Positions 40,738-49,136 of a stretch of DNA of 64,000 bases are shown here, one piece after another. Under the pieces are notes generated by a model. It was not told the origin of the DNA, did not search any database, and worked only from the letters and a program-made list of their open reading frames with translations. Source of the DNA: [Clostridium] scindens. Lineage in GTDB: Bacteria; Bacillota; Clostridia; Lachnospirales; Lachnospiraceae. The stretch spans positions 971,001 through 1,035,000 of the forward strand of contig NZ_CP080442.1 in NCBI RefSeq assembly GCF_019597925.1, given 5' to 3'. The first letter of the stretch is position 1. Every line of letters begins with the position of its first letter. The position numbers and the translations under genes are program-made.

Positions 40738-41937
40738 TTAGACTTGACTTTTAATAGTTAGTCTTTCTATACTCATTTTCACTTCAAATGTCGTTCCGCC
40801 CTGCTCATTTCCATGAACCTCAATCTCCCCGTCATGCACCTGCACGATCTCGCGTACCATTGCAAGTCCAAGACCTACACCGCCAATTTTTCGGCTTCTT
40901 GACTTATCCACCCGGAAGAATGGTTCAAAGATCCGCTCTCGGAATGTCTCATCGATTCCATTTCCTGTATCTGCAATCGTCAGAACAACTTCTTTCCCCT
41001 TTCGTTCTGCCGATACCGTAACTTTTCCATCTGTATGGTTGTATTTAATCGCATTTTCAACAAGGTTATAAAGCATCCGATAGATCAGTATATCACTTCC
41101 TGTCAGCATCAGACCCTCGCCTGCATTCTCTTCTTTTTCATCTACTGTACTCTGCGATTTCTGTATCAGTGTAACACCTTTTTCCTGTGCCAACGGTTCC
41201 AGATCTGCCAGCACTTCCTCGATTAGTCCACAAAGTTCGATCTTGTCATTGCGCGCTACTGTCTGTAACTCACTCATATCCAGAAGTGTTCTGACCAACT
41301 TGCTGAGACGCTCGTTCTGCTCTGTCACCATCTGGATCGTCTCTTGCGCCGCTTCCCCATTCTCCGGATTTTCTGACGCATGATAGAGGTCCAGTTGTGC
41401 TTGAATTAATGCCAAAGGAGTCCGCAGCTCATGTGCTGCATTCCCGGTAAACTGGCGCTGTGTCTCGAACGATTCCGACAGTCGCAAAAGCATCTTATTA
41501 TAAGACGTACGAAGTATGTCCAGCTCTGCAATCTTATTCTCTTCGATCGTATAATCCGTCAGGTTCTGTGCCTGTACTTTTTCAACTGTCTCAGAAAACT
41601 CTCTGAGCGGTTTTAATGCACGGCCACTAATAAAATATGTCACCGCTCCACCAAGTAACGCTACAACACCTGTGATCAGTAGACTTCTGTTTCTATAATC
41701 GGATTTCGAATTATACACCTCCGTAGCAAATTGTGATGCAAAATTGTCCCACTCATTATCCGGAATCTCAATGTATAGTGCTTCCGGTGTTTTTCCCTGA
41801 TCTGTAACTGTTTCCTGAAGTGTATCGATATAATAGACTCCATTCTTATATAAGAAAAATGTAAGGCATCCGCACAATACTGTGATCAACACTGTAGTAA
41901 GGATTGTCAGTCTCCACTGGAGTGATAATTTTCTCAT
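40738..41937 (-). CDS. Sensor histidine kinase (accessory redox cassette)
   Basis: 399-residue membrane kinase. Two membrane helices (about 8-30 and 86-104) enclose a short extracellular loop, followed by HAMP ('SGRALKPLREFSETVEKVQA'), HisKA 'GNAAHELRTPLALIQ' with His169, and HATPase with 'NLVENAIKYN', 'DTGNGI' and 'GGVGLGLAMVREI'. The ATG overlaps the regulator stop by 4 bases. Codons end in C more often than in neighbours, a sign of separate origin shared with the cassette to 44722. Confidence 0.92.
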   Translation of the reverse strand: MRKLSLQWRLTILTTVLITVLCGCLTFFLYKNGVYYIDTLQETVTDQGKTPEALYIEIPDNEWDNFASQFATEVYNSKSDYRNRSLLITGVVALLGGAVTYFISGRALKPLREFSETVEKVQAQNLTDYTIEENKIAELDILRTSYNKMLLRLSESFETQRQFTGNAAHELRTPLALIQAQLDLYHASENPENGEAAQETIQMVTEQNERLSKLVRTLLDMSELQTVARNDKIELCGLIEEVLADLEPLAQEKGVTLIQKSQSTVDEKEENAGEGLMLTGSDILIYRMLYNLVENAIKYNHTDGKVTVSAERKGKEVVLTIADTGNGIDETFRERIFEPFFRVDKSRSRKIGGVGLGLAMVREIVQVHDGEIEVHGNEQGGTTFEVKMSIERLTIKSQV

Positions 41938-42614
41938 GCTTTGCTATCTCCTCCTATCTTATAACCCTCGCCAATCCTATTTACAATCGGATCATAGCCA
42001 AGTCCCGCCTTGAGTTTTCTCCTCAGAGAAGACATATGCACACGAATAGAGCCGCTAAAACTATCCACAGAAGAATCCCAAACATGCTCAATCAACTCTT
42101 CCTGGCTGACCGGCCGGCCCTGATTCAGAAGAAGATACTCTAGAATCCCATTTTCTTTTCTCGTCAACGCAACCGGATTCTCTTCTGCATACGCCACTCG
42201 TTCTCTTATATCAAACCGAATGCCGTTGCATTCTAGGCAGACATTTTTCTGTATGAATTTTCGTCTCGTCAGACTTCTCACGCGTGCCTCGAGTTCCTGC
42301 AAATGAAATGGTTTTTCCATATAATCATTCGCACCTGCATCCAACCCTTCAATTTTATCTGCAATCTGACTTCTCGCAGACAAGATCAATACCTTTGTCT
42401 CTTCATCTTCTTTACGAAGTTCCCGAAGAATCTCCATCCCATCCACCCCAGGAAGATTAAGATCAAGCACGATCAGATCATACATTTCAGCATAAATCAT
42501 ATCCAATGCTTCTTCTCCGTCATTGCATACATCCACCTCATAGCCGCTCTGGTGCAGACTTTTCGCGATCATGTCACATAATTTCTTCTCATCTTCAACG
42601 ACTAATAATCTCAT
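41934..42614 (-). CDS. OmpR-family response regulator (accessory redox cassette)
   Basis: 226-residue regulator. Receiver with acidic pocket 'VVEDE', phospho-acceptor Asp51 in 'LIVLDLNLPG', 'SAR' and Lys in 'YMEKPF'; then the winged helix 'LTRKENGILEYLLLNQGR' and 'VHMSSLRRKLKAG'. A GGAG lies upstream of this ATG; an AGGAGG further up might start a slightly longer form. It is divergent from the CXXC/ferredoxin/TlpA genes with about 100 bases between, so it probably controls them. Confidence 0.92.
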   Translation of the reverse strand: MRLLVVEDEKKLCDMIAKSLHQSGYEVDVCNDGEEALDMIYAEMYDLIVLDLNLPGVDGMEILRELRKEDEETKVLILSARSQIADKIEGLDAGANDYMEKPFHLQELEARVRSLTRRKFIQKNVCLECNGIRFDIRERVAYAEENPVALTRKENGILEYLLLNQGRPVSQEELIEHVWDSSVDSFSGSIRVHMSSLRRKLKAGLGYDPIVNRIGEGYKIGGDSKA

Positions 42615-42718
42615 TTTATTTTTCTCCATCTTCTTAACAGAAATTTTACACCTCCTATTGTATAATGCCAACATCGAAAAGTCAATAAACTGACTTTGAA
42701 CATTGAAAGGAGTATTTT

Positions 42719-42859
42719 ATGAAATCTGAAAAAGCATCACAGATTCTTTTACTTACAGCCGGTCTGGTTCTTTTCTTTGGCGGAATTTTCCGCGGCGAAG
42801 CCGCTGTAGTACTCAGCAAAGCAATAAAATTATGTATGGAGTGTGTCGGAATTGGATAA
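42719..42859 (+). CDS. CD1871A-type CXXC membrane peptide
   Basis: 46-residue peptide: one membrane helix ('ILLLTAGLVLFFGGIFRGE') followed by 'KAIKLCMECVGIG' with a C-x-x-C pair close to the end. This matches the CD1871A family of clostridial elements. It has a GAAAGGAG site. It is the first gene of a redox operon; the cysteine pair could relay thiols between ferredoxin-type and thioredoxin-type partners. It overlaps the next gene. Confidence 0.75.
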   Translation: MKSEKASQILLLTAGLVLFFGGIFRGEAAVVLSKAIKLCMECVGIG

Positions 42860-43757
42860 GAAAATGAAATCAAACAAAAACCCTCTGGTCCGCTTCCGCG
42901 GATGGATTCAGGCAGCTGCTACACTACTGACCAACATTCACATCCCGAATCTGTTTAAAGGGAAAATTTATCAGGGAAATGTAAAAACGATGTGCGTCCC
43001 GGGACTAAACTGTTACTCTTGTCCTGCCGCCACAGGTGCCTGTCCGATTGGAGCTTTTCAAGCCGTGGTCGGTTCTTCAAAATTCAAATTTACCTACTAC
43101 ATCACCGGATTTTTCATCCTGTTAGGTGTTCTGTTAGGACGGTTTATCTGTGGATTCCTCTGTCCGTTTGGATGGTTCCAGGATCTGCTGCATAAGATTC
43201 CGGGCAAGAAATTTTCCACCGCAAAACTGAAGCCTCTGCGGTATCTGAAATATGTGATTCTGGTCGTCTTTGTTATACTACTTCCGGCATTTGTAACCAA
43301 TTCACTTGGTATGGGAGATCCTTTCTTCTGCAAATACATTTGCCCACAGGGCGTACTTGAAGGCGCAATTCCGCTGGCACTTGCCAACTCAGGAATCCGT
43401 GCCGCACTCGGACATTTATTTACATTTAAGTTCACAATCCTTGCGCTTTTCATCATCCTGAGCATCTTGTTTTACCGTCCATTTTGTAAATGGATCTGCC
43501 CGCTGGGTGCTATTTATTCACTGTTTAACAAGGTATCTTTTCTTAAGATTCAGGTTGATCATGAGAAATGTGTTGGCTGCCAGAAATGTAGTCGTGTCTG
43601 TAAGATGGATGTCAATGTAGTAGACACACCAAACCATCCGGAGTGTATCCGATGCGGAGAATGTATGAAAGCCTGTCCGACTGATGCAATCTGCTATCAT
43701 TACGGATTTTCAAACAAAAAAAGGCTGACAATAAATAAACTAAAACGAACAAAATAA
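42843..43757 (+). CDS. NapH/CcoG-like 4Fe-4S membrane protein
   Basis: About 304-residue polytopic protein with five membrane helices. Three C-x3-C-P motifs sit on loops ('CGFLCPFGWFQD', 'CKYICPQG' and 'CKWICPLGAIYS'). Two classical 4Fe-4S sites are at the C-terminus ('CVGCQKCSRVCKM' and 'CIRCGECMKACPT'). Such proteins pass electrons across or along the membrane. The GTG start listed overlaps the previous gene by 17 bases; an ATG at 42864 is an alternative. Confidence 0.85.
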   Translation: MSELDKKMKSNKNPLVRFRGWIQAAATLLTNIHIPNLFKGKIYQGNVKTMCVPGLNCYSCPAATGACPIGAFQAVVGSSKFKFTYYITGFFILLGVLLGRFICGFLCPFGWFQDLLHKIPGKKFSTAKLKPLRYLKYVILVVFVILLPAFVTNSLGMGDPFFCKYICPQGVLEGAIPLALANSGIRAALGHLFTFKFTILALFIILSILFYRPFCKWICPLGAIYSLFNKVSFLKIQVDHEKCVGCQKCSRVCKMDVNVVDTPNHPECIRCGECMKACPTDAICYHYGFSNKKRLTINKLKRTK

Positions 43758-43780
43758 AATTGAAAAGGAGATTTAAACTC

Positions 43781-44722
43781 ATGAAAAACAAAACACTTAG
43801 AACAAACTCAATGAAATTAAAAAAGGTAATTGCTGCATCCCTTGCCATTTCTGTACTTTTTGCGTTTACAGGCTGCGGAAGCTCTTCCTCAACAAACAAT
43901 ACAAACACAAAACAGGAATCTTCTTCCACAACAGAAACTGGCAGCGCAGACGAGCTGAACGAAAAACTGAACGACCTTTACCAGCAGGAAAACCAGCTTT
44001 TTGCTGATCACAAAGATGCATGGGACAAAGCCTTTGGTCTTATGAACAAGAACGCTGCCGGTGATGCCATGAGCGAAAACTATGCTGATTCCCTCGCAAG
44101 CACAGTGGAATCTAACAAAGACTCTTTCTCTGAAGAAGAATATGAAACTCTGTGCAAAGACATCGAGACAATCCGCGGAATTGAAGAAGAAATTGCCAAG
44201 CTTGAGAAAGAGATTGCTGCATCCGATTCCTCTGACAGTTCTTCCTCCAAATCAGACGAATCCACAGCTGTATTCAAAGCTTTCAAAGGAAAAGATCTGG
44301 ATGGAAACGATGTAGATGACAGTCTTTTCGCTAAAAACAAAGTTACAGTTGTAAACTTCTGGTTCAGTGGATGCAAGCCATGTGTCGGAGAGCTCTCTAA
44401 GCTGAATGAATTAAATGAGAAACTCAAAGAAATGGGTGGCGAAGTTGTTGGTATCAACACGGATACTTTAGACAACAATGAAGCGGGAATCAAAGAAGCA
44501 AAAGAAATTCTGAAAGCTCAGGGCGCTTCCTACAAGAACCTGACTTTCGATTCTAATTCAACAGTTGGAAAATATGCTGGAAACATCATGGCATTCCCTA
44601 CAACCGTTCTCGTAGATAAAGACGGAAATATCATTGGCGAGCCATTCATGGGCGGAATCGATGATCAGTCAAACTACGATCAGCTGATGAAACAGATCCA
44701 GTCCGTACTTGACCAGAAATAA
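43781..44722 (+). CDS. TlpA/ResA-type thioredoxin lipoprotein
   Basis: 313-residue secreted lipoprotein. Signal with lipobox 'FAFTGC' (Cys about 30), Ser-rich linker, a helical domain of about 120 residues, then a TlpA thioredoxin fold with 'VVNFWFSGCKPCVGELSKLN' (C-x-x-C) and the cis-Pro 'AFPTTVLVD'. AAAAGGAG precedes the ATG 10 bases away. With the CXXC peptide and ferredoxin it forms an extracellular thiol-reduction pathway, by inference from families. This fused helical domain is unusual for TlpA. Confidence 0.88.
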   Translation: MKNKTLRTNSMKLKKVIAASLAISVLFAFTGCGSSSSTNNTNTKQESSSTTETGSADELNEKLNDLYQQENQLFADHKDAWDKAFGLMNKNAAGDAMSENYADSLASTVESNKDSFSEEEYETLCKDIETIRGIEEEIAKLEKEIAASDSSDSSSSKSDESTAVFKAFKGKDLDGNDVDDSLFAKNKVTVVNFWFSGCKPCVGELSKLNELNEKLKEMGGEVVGINTDTLDNNEAGIKEAKEILKAQGASYKNLTFDSNSTVGKYAGNIMAFPTTVLVDKDGNIIGEPFMGGIDDQSNYDQLMKQIQSVLDQK

Positions 44723-45118
44723 TTTATCTTATAATTAAGGATTGTCAATTTTTACGTATAAATTTTGGAGAAATCTGTGGGTAGGGATGTATCCCCCAGT
44801 TTTAAGAAAAATGGATTAGATTATCAAAATATTGTTATTTTTGTAGGATATAATATCGATAGTCTTTCGTTAATGAAAAGCCTAATCCCCTAGCTATGTT
44901 GGGGAGAATGGAATAAGCAGAGGTGTGTGGGGGCAATAAAAAAAGGATCCTATGTGCTTGTGATATCCGTCTTTTAGGACGAGCAGTAACAGTAACCTTA
45001 GGAGAGCTGATAATAAACCACCATTGAATTGTGGGTGTAACTGGAAATTGAATTAGCAGGCCTCGATTTTGCTGGGCCGAAGATTCCAAGAGATTGTGAT
45101 ATATTTTGGAGGTAAGCT
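44723..45118. other. Unexplained non-coding stretch
   Basis: About 395 bases without a supported gene. It has GC-richer patches, CCCCTAGCTATGTTGGGG hairpin arms (about 44886-44903) and a ribosome site for the next gene. A minus-strand frame here lacks coding character. Confidence 0.4.
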
Positions 45119-45667
45119 ATGACGAAAATAGAAGAATTTGTAAAACTGATAACAGGACGATTTGATAATAAGGAGCAATTTGATGCAATGAAAAAGGCAG
45201 GAAAGACATACCCTTATGCACAGCACGTAAATACGGTTTGCAATGATAAAATTAAAAATCTTCCTGCTGATTTTAAGGGCATGTTTATTGTAGAAGAAAG
45301 TTATTATGAAAATGAAGGAAAGCGTCATGCGTCACCGCATCTTTTCTTGATTACAGAGAAAGAAGATAGAATTTTACTTTCATCCTATGAAATTCCAAAT
45401 GGGGAAGATAAGAACACGTTTTCATATGAATTTATGAAAGAGGTGGAATATATTGAATTAAAAAAATCCAAAAAATTTACTCCTGCACTATATTATGAGA
45501 GAAACGGTGTCTGGGAGGGAGGCAGTACTAGTCAGTTCTCACCCGTTATGATATTTAAACTATGGGAAAAGTTTTCGGATACGTGTTTGGAAGTATTCGA
45601 AAGTATGGAAGTGAATGGAAAAAGAACATTTGGATATGACGTTCCGATTATCTATAAGAGGGTATAA
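45119..45667 (+). CDS. Hypothetical protein, CpcT/CpeT-like pattern
   Basis: 182-residue soluble protein. The opening 'KLITGRFDNKEQFDAMKKAG', middle 'KGMFIVEESYYENEGK' and 'ILLSSYEI' follow the order of the CpcT/CpeT lipocalin-like fold known from phycobilin lyases and found more widely. Similarity is weak, and no chromophore role is expected in a clostridium. A GGAGG site precedes the ATG. It lies in the accessory region beside an IS630 element. Confidence 0.5.
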   Translation: MTKIEEFVKLITGRFDNKEQFDAMKKAGKTYPYAQHVNTVCNDKIKNLPADFKGMFIVEESYYENEGKRHASPHLFLITEKEDRILLSSYEIPNGEDKNTFSYEFMKEVEYIELKKSKKFTPALYYERNGVWEGGSTSQFSPVMIFKLWEKFSDTCLEVFESMEVNGKRTFGYDVPIIYKRV

Positions 45668-45726
45668 AGTCTTTGTTTAACGGTTCGAAAATTCTGAAAA
45701 TAAAGGAAGCAGTTCGAGTATAGCTA

Positions 45727-45749
45727 GTGTGCTGTATCGTTGATATTTA
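45727..45749. repeat. Orphan terminal repeat of the second IS630 element
   Basis: The 23 bases match the left end of the IS630 copy at 49137, including the flanking TA. The rest of that copy is missing because the IS at 45750 abuts it. Confidence 0.7.
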
Positions 45750-47009
45750 ACATAAATTAAGTTGTTGATAGTTTAAATAGTTGCTGCTTCATCAGGATCA
45801 ATTTCATCCATTTTATATGTCCAATGATAGACGATTGGCTCAGCATTGATTTCATCGAAGTAGCGGTATATTCGCTCTGCCAATTCATCCTTTGAATTAA
45901 CACGAATGCCCTTTAACATCTGTTTTGTCATCTTGCTGAAGAAGCTTTCGATCATGTTCAGCCATGAGGTGTGTGTCGGTGTAAATACAAACACAAATCT
46001 GTCTTCCGGTAACCCTGCAAGATACCGGCGTGTTTCCTTTGATGTATGCGCTGAATGATTGTCCAGTATCAACCGTATTGTGTCACTTTTTGGGTATTTT
46101 GCATCGAGAATCTTTAGAAACTCGATAAAATCAGAACTTTTGTGTGTCTGGCTGACCAACGGAATTGCATTCCCCGTCAGAAGATCAATTCCTGCAAGCA
46201 AAGACAGCGTTCCAAGCCGCACATACTCATAATCCCGGCGGATATACCCCTTTTCCTCTGTCGGATTATGATCGGGATATTTGTTGGCAACAGCCTGAAT
46301 GCCGGGTTTTTCATCATAGGAAATAGTATGTGTCAAATGCCCATTTTCTGGTATGGTGATCGTTCCATCATCGCCAAACTGCATCTCAACCTGTTTGTAA
46401 ACTAGGAGAACGTCATGCATCTTATTCTCAAAATCAGGGTCTTTCCGCTCAAGATAATACTTGATTTTGAATGGCTTTATATCCATCTTTTTGAGATATT
46501 TTTGAAGCCATGGTTTGGTAACTGTCTTTAAGCGTGGATAGCCAGCTTCTTCCGCATGTGCCTGTATGTGTTTGTGCAGTGCCGCCAGTGTCCATAATTC
46601 CGCGGCATAACCAAGATCGCAGGGCTTTTGGCAGGCTATACTGATAATCCATGATTTTGCATCGTCGGTAATCTCAACCGGGCGACCGGAACGGTCGTTA
46701 TCAAATATGGCCAAATTAATTCCACCGTTGAGATAACGGTCAATACAACGCCGGACAGTATTTACACTAATGCCCAGGCCATCTGCAATGGCTTTGTCTG
46801 TTTTGGCTTCAGACTTCCATAGCAGGATGCGTGCACGGTCAACAACCTGTGCTTGGATAGTCCTGGTTTTAATCAGTGATTTCAGATAGGCAGATTCCTC
46901 ATCTGATATTGTTATACTATAAGATAATGCTGGCATAATTGACCTCCGTAATTGTATTCATTAAGTCCATTATACCAGATATCGAAACTATCAACAACTT
47001 AATTTATGT
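45750..47009 (-). mobile_element. IS630-family insertion sequence (complete)
   Basis: 1260 bp. 25-bp terminal inverted repeats (45750-45774 and 46985-47009) match perfectly and are flanked by TA on both sides, the IS630/Tc1 target. One transposase gene fills the element. Confidence 0.88.
45773..46936 (-). CDS. IS630-family transposase
   Basis: 387-residue DDE transposase. N-terminal helix-turn-helix ('DKAIADGLGISVNTVRRCIDRYLNGG'), catalytic Asp in 'ISYDEKPGIQAV', second in 'IRLILDNHSAHTSKETRR', third Glu in 'HTSWLNMIESFFSKMTKQML'. The frame is intact, so the element could be active. The stop lies inside the left terminal repeat. The ATG is about 50 bases from the right end. Confidence 0.93.
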   Translation of the reverse strand: MPALSYSITISDEESAYLKSLIKTRTIQAQVVDRARILLWKSEAKTDKAIADGLGISVNTVRRCIDRYLNGGINLAIFDNDRSGRPVEITDDAKSWIISIACQKPCDLGYAAELWTLAALHKHIQAHAEEAGYPRLKTVTKPWLQKYLKKMDIKPFKIKYYLERKDPDFENKMHDVLLVYKQVEMQFGDDGTITIPENGHLTHTISYDEKPGIQAVANKYPDHNPTEEKGYIRRDYEYVRLGTLSLLAGIDLLTGNAIPLVSQTHKSSDFIEFLKILDAKYPKSDTIRLILDNHSAHTSKETRRYLAGLPEDRFVFVFTPTHTSWLNMIESFFSKMTKQMLKGIRVNSKDELAERIYRYFDEINAEPIVYHWTYKMDEIDPDEAATI

Positions 47010-47018
47010 TATACTAGA

Positions 47019-47135
47019 GCGGACATCGGACGCTATATCCACACTTACAACTTTGAACGATGTCATTCTGCCCTTGATTATAAAACACTGGCTGAATGCT
47101 ACTATCCAGCAATGATTCTGCCTTATGTAGCTTAA
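47019..47135 (+). pseudogene. IS3-family transposase, C-terminal remnant
   Basis: A 38-residue frame 'IGRYIHTYNFERCHSALDYK', 'TLAECYYPAM' to a stop equals the C-terminus of IS3/IS150 OrfB transposases. The rest is lost at the IS630 junction. The matching 5' end of an IS3 element lies at 48993-49134, in the same orientation. Confidence 0.75.
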
Positions 47136-47231
47136 TGCATATATGGGTCAGGCAAATGTGATACCATTCTCCCTGGTTCCTTAGTAACTATAAACCATAT
47201 CAGTTCATTATAAGAATCTTAGATTTTTGTC

Positions 47232-47260
47232 TTGACAACTAAACCACTATAGAGTATATT
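47232..47260 (+). promoter_or_regulatory. Promoter-like sequence before the MerR remnant
   Basis: TTGACA (47232-47237), 17 bases, TATATT (47255-47260). The next frame begins 4 bases later. Confidence 0.55.
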
Positions 47261-47263
47261 TGT

Positions 47264-47901
47264 GTGTTAAAGGAATTAAATATGAACATCACTGAAATAG
47301 AAACATATCGAAAAGCTCCATCACCTGCAAGTTTTTTAGCAATCGATGATGCCAAAGAAAAAGAAATTGATCGGCAAATTCAAAAGTTAAAAAATATTAA
47401 AACCGTAATGCAAGAAAAGAAAGAGAAAATTGTTCTTTGTGAAACTTTATAAGATCAGGAAATCAGGGTTGAAGTATGCAAAGCAGAAAAACTATTACTT
47501 TATCCATATAATTTTTCAGAAGATGATATATCAAAAGCCATTTATCACTTAAAAGATACATGGGGAATTGAACAGATCCGGATGGGAATGGGAAGTTTTA
47601 TTTCTCTTGATAATGTGTATAAGACGAATTTCTACAGATACGAAGGACTCTATACAACTACTCTGAACGCAAAAATGTCTTCAGATTGTTTTACAAAGTC
47701 TGGAAGAAAATATCTCTGCAGATACCAGAAAGGTACTTGGGATAGATTGCCGGTTCTATATCAAAAAATGCTGGATTATGCCAGAAAAATAATTTACAGC
47801 TTAATGGTTATGCTTATGAAGCAGGATTAAATGATTTTGTAATCTCTGACGAAGAGGATTATATAACTAAGATCATGATTAAGATTGATGAAATTTCATG
47901 A
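47264..47901 (+). pseudogene. MerR-family regulator with BmrR-type effector domain, decayed
   Basis: The text 'LKELNMNITEIETYRKAPSPASFLAI' and 'IDRQIQKLKNIKTVMQEKKEKI' is the linker helix of a MerR regulator. A stop follows at 47450, then the effector domain ('ISKAIYHLKDTWGIEQIRMGMGSF', 'GRKYLCRYQKGTWDRLPVLYQKMLDYAR'), a frameshift near 47790 ('NLQLNGYAYEAGLNDFVISDEED' in another frame) and the end at 47901. The N-terminal DNA-binding domain is missing. Such regulators control transporters. It lies directly upstream of the bile salt hydrolase gene. Confidence 0.7.
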
Positions 47902-47920
47902 TGGATGATTATGTGTGAAT

Positions 47921-47951
47921 TTGAAACAAAACAAAAGAAGTGTGCTATACT
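47921..47951 (+). promoter_or_regulatory. Promoter of the bile salt hydrolase gene
   Basis: TTGAAA (47921-47926), 19 bases, TATACT (47946-47951) with an extended TG two bases upstream. The start codon is about 58 bases on. Confidence 0.6.
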
Positions 47952-48008
47952 ATTGTTCAGCAAAAATCTTATTGACATATTTCGAATTATTTAGGAGGAT
48001 AAACGTTT

Positions 48009-48986
48009 ATGTGTACAGCAGCAACTTATAAAACAAAAGATTTTTATTTTGGAAGAACACTCGATTATGAATTCTCTTATGGTGATCAGATAGTAATTAC
48101 ACCACGTAATTATTCGTTTCACTTTCGTCATGTTGGTGATATGGAACATCATTATGCAATTATTGGAATGGCCCATGTAGCAGAGGATTATCCTTTGTAC
48201 TATGATGCGATGAATGAAAAAGGAGTAGCAATGGCAGGATTGAATTTTGTCGGAAATGCTGCTTATTCTGAGGTTCAGTCTAATGTGGAAAATATTGCAC
48301 AGTTTGAATTTATTTCGTGGATTTTAAGTCAGTGTGCTTCTTTAGTAGAAGTTCGTGAGCTTCTTGATCGAATTAATATTGTTAATACTCCTTTCAGTGA
48401 ACAACTGCCATTAGCACAATTGCATTGGATTATCTCTGATGAAAATGAATCAATTACTGTAGAATCTATGTCAGATGGTCTGCATATTTATGATAATCCG
48501 GTAGGAGTGCTTACGAATAATCCGCCATTTCCACAACAGATGTTTCAATTAAACAATTATATGTATTTATCCCCAAAGCAACCAGAAAACACTTTTTGCG
48601 AAAATTTGGCTCTTGATGCATATAGTAGAGGTATGGGTGGATTAGGTCTTCCGGGAGATCTTTCATCTTCCTCTCGTTTTGTGCGTGTAGCTTTTACAAA
48701 AGTAAATGCAATTTCAGGTGAATCAGAGGCAGAAAGTGTTAGTCAGTTCTTCCATATTCTTGGATCTGTGGATCAGCAACGTGGATGTTGTGAGGTGGCT
48801 GATGGAAAATGTGAAATCACTTTGTATACGTCTTGTTGTAATGTGGCAAAAGGTATCTATTATTATAATACTTATGAAAATCATCAGATCAGTGCAGTAG
48901 ATATGCATGTGGAAAATCTGGATAATAACAAATTGATTTGTTATCCGGTAATTCAAGGAGAACGAATCAATTATCAAAATAAATAG
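48009..48986 (+). CDS. bsh: Bile salt hydrolase (choloylglycine hydrolase)
   Basis: 325-residue Ntn hydrolase that removes glycine or taurine from conjugated bile acids. Catalytic Cys2 becomes N-terminal after Met removal. The other family residues are in register: Arg16, Asp19, Asn79, Asn171 and Arg223/226 in 'GLPGDLSSSSRFVR'. No signal peptide, so the enzyme is cytosolic. A GGAGG site lies 9 bases before the ATG. The loop preceding the GLPGD motif reads 'YSRGMGG', an S-R-G triplet in the stretch linked to substrate preference. It lies between two ends of an IS3 element, so it is mobile cargo. Confidence 0.93.
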   Translation: MCTAATYKTKDFYFGRTLDYEFSYGDQIVITPRNYSFHFRHVGDMEHHYAIIGMAHVAEDYPLYYDAMNEKGVAMAGLNFVGNAAYSEVQSNVENIAQFEFISWILSQCASLVEVRELLDRINIVNTPFSEQLPLAQLHWIISDENESITVESMSDGLHIYDNPVGVLTNNPPFPQQMFQLNNYMYLSPKQPENTFCENLALDAYSRGMGGLGLPGDLSSSSRFVRVAFTKVNAISGESEAESVSQFFHILGSVDQQRGCCEVADGKCEITLYTSCCNVAKGIYYYNTYENHQISAVDMHVENLDNNKLICYPVIQGERINYQNK

Positions 48987-48992
48987 TATTAT

Positions 48993-49134
48993 AATGGTCT
49001 CATAAATTAAGACACTTTTTCGGAAATTTTTTAATGAATCTGATATACTAAAATCAGTATGAAAGAGAGGATTCATAATTATGTCCAGACAAAGAAGAAA
49101 CTTTAGTGCCAAATTTAAATCTGTCCTAGTAATC
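48993..49134 (+). pseudogene. IS3-family left end with OrfA start
   Basis: A terminal-type sequence (CATAAATTAAGACACTTTTT) is followed by a ribosome site and 'MSRQRRNFSAKFKSVLVI', the start of an IS3 OrfA, stopped where the IS630 element at 49137 was inserted. Confidence 0.7.
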
Positions 49135-49136
49135 TA

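Noticed and set aside
44835..45089. 84-codon minus-strand frame
   Set aside because: No ribosome site and no family resemblance; treated as non-coding.
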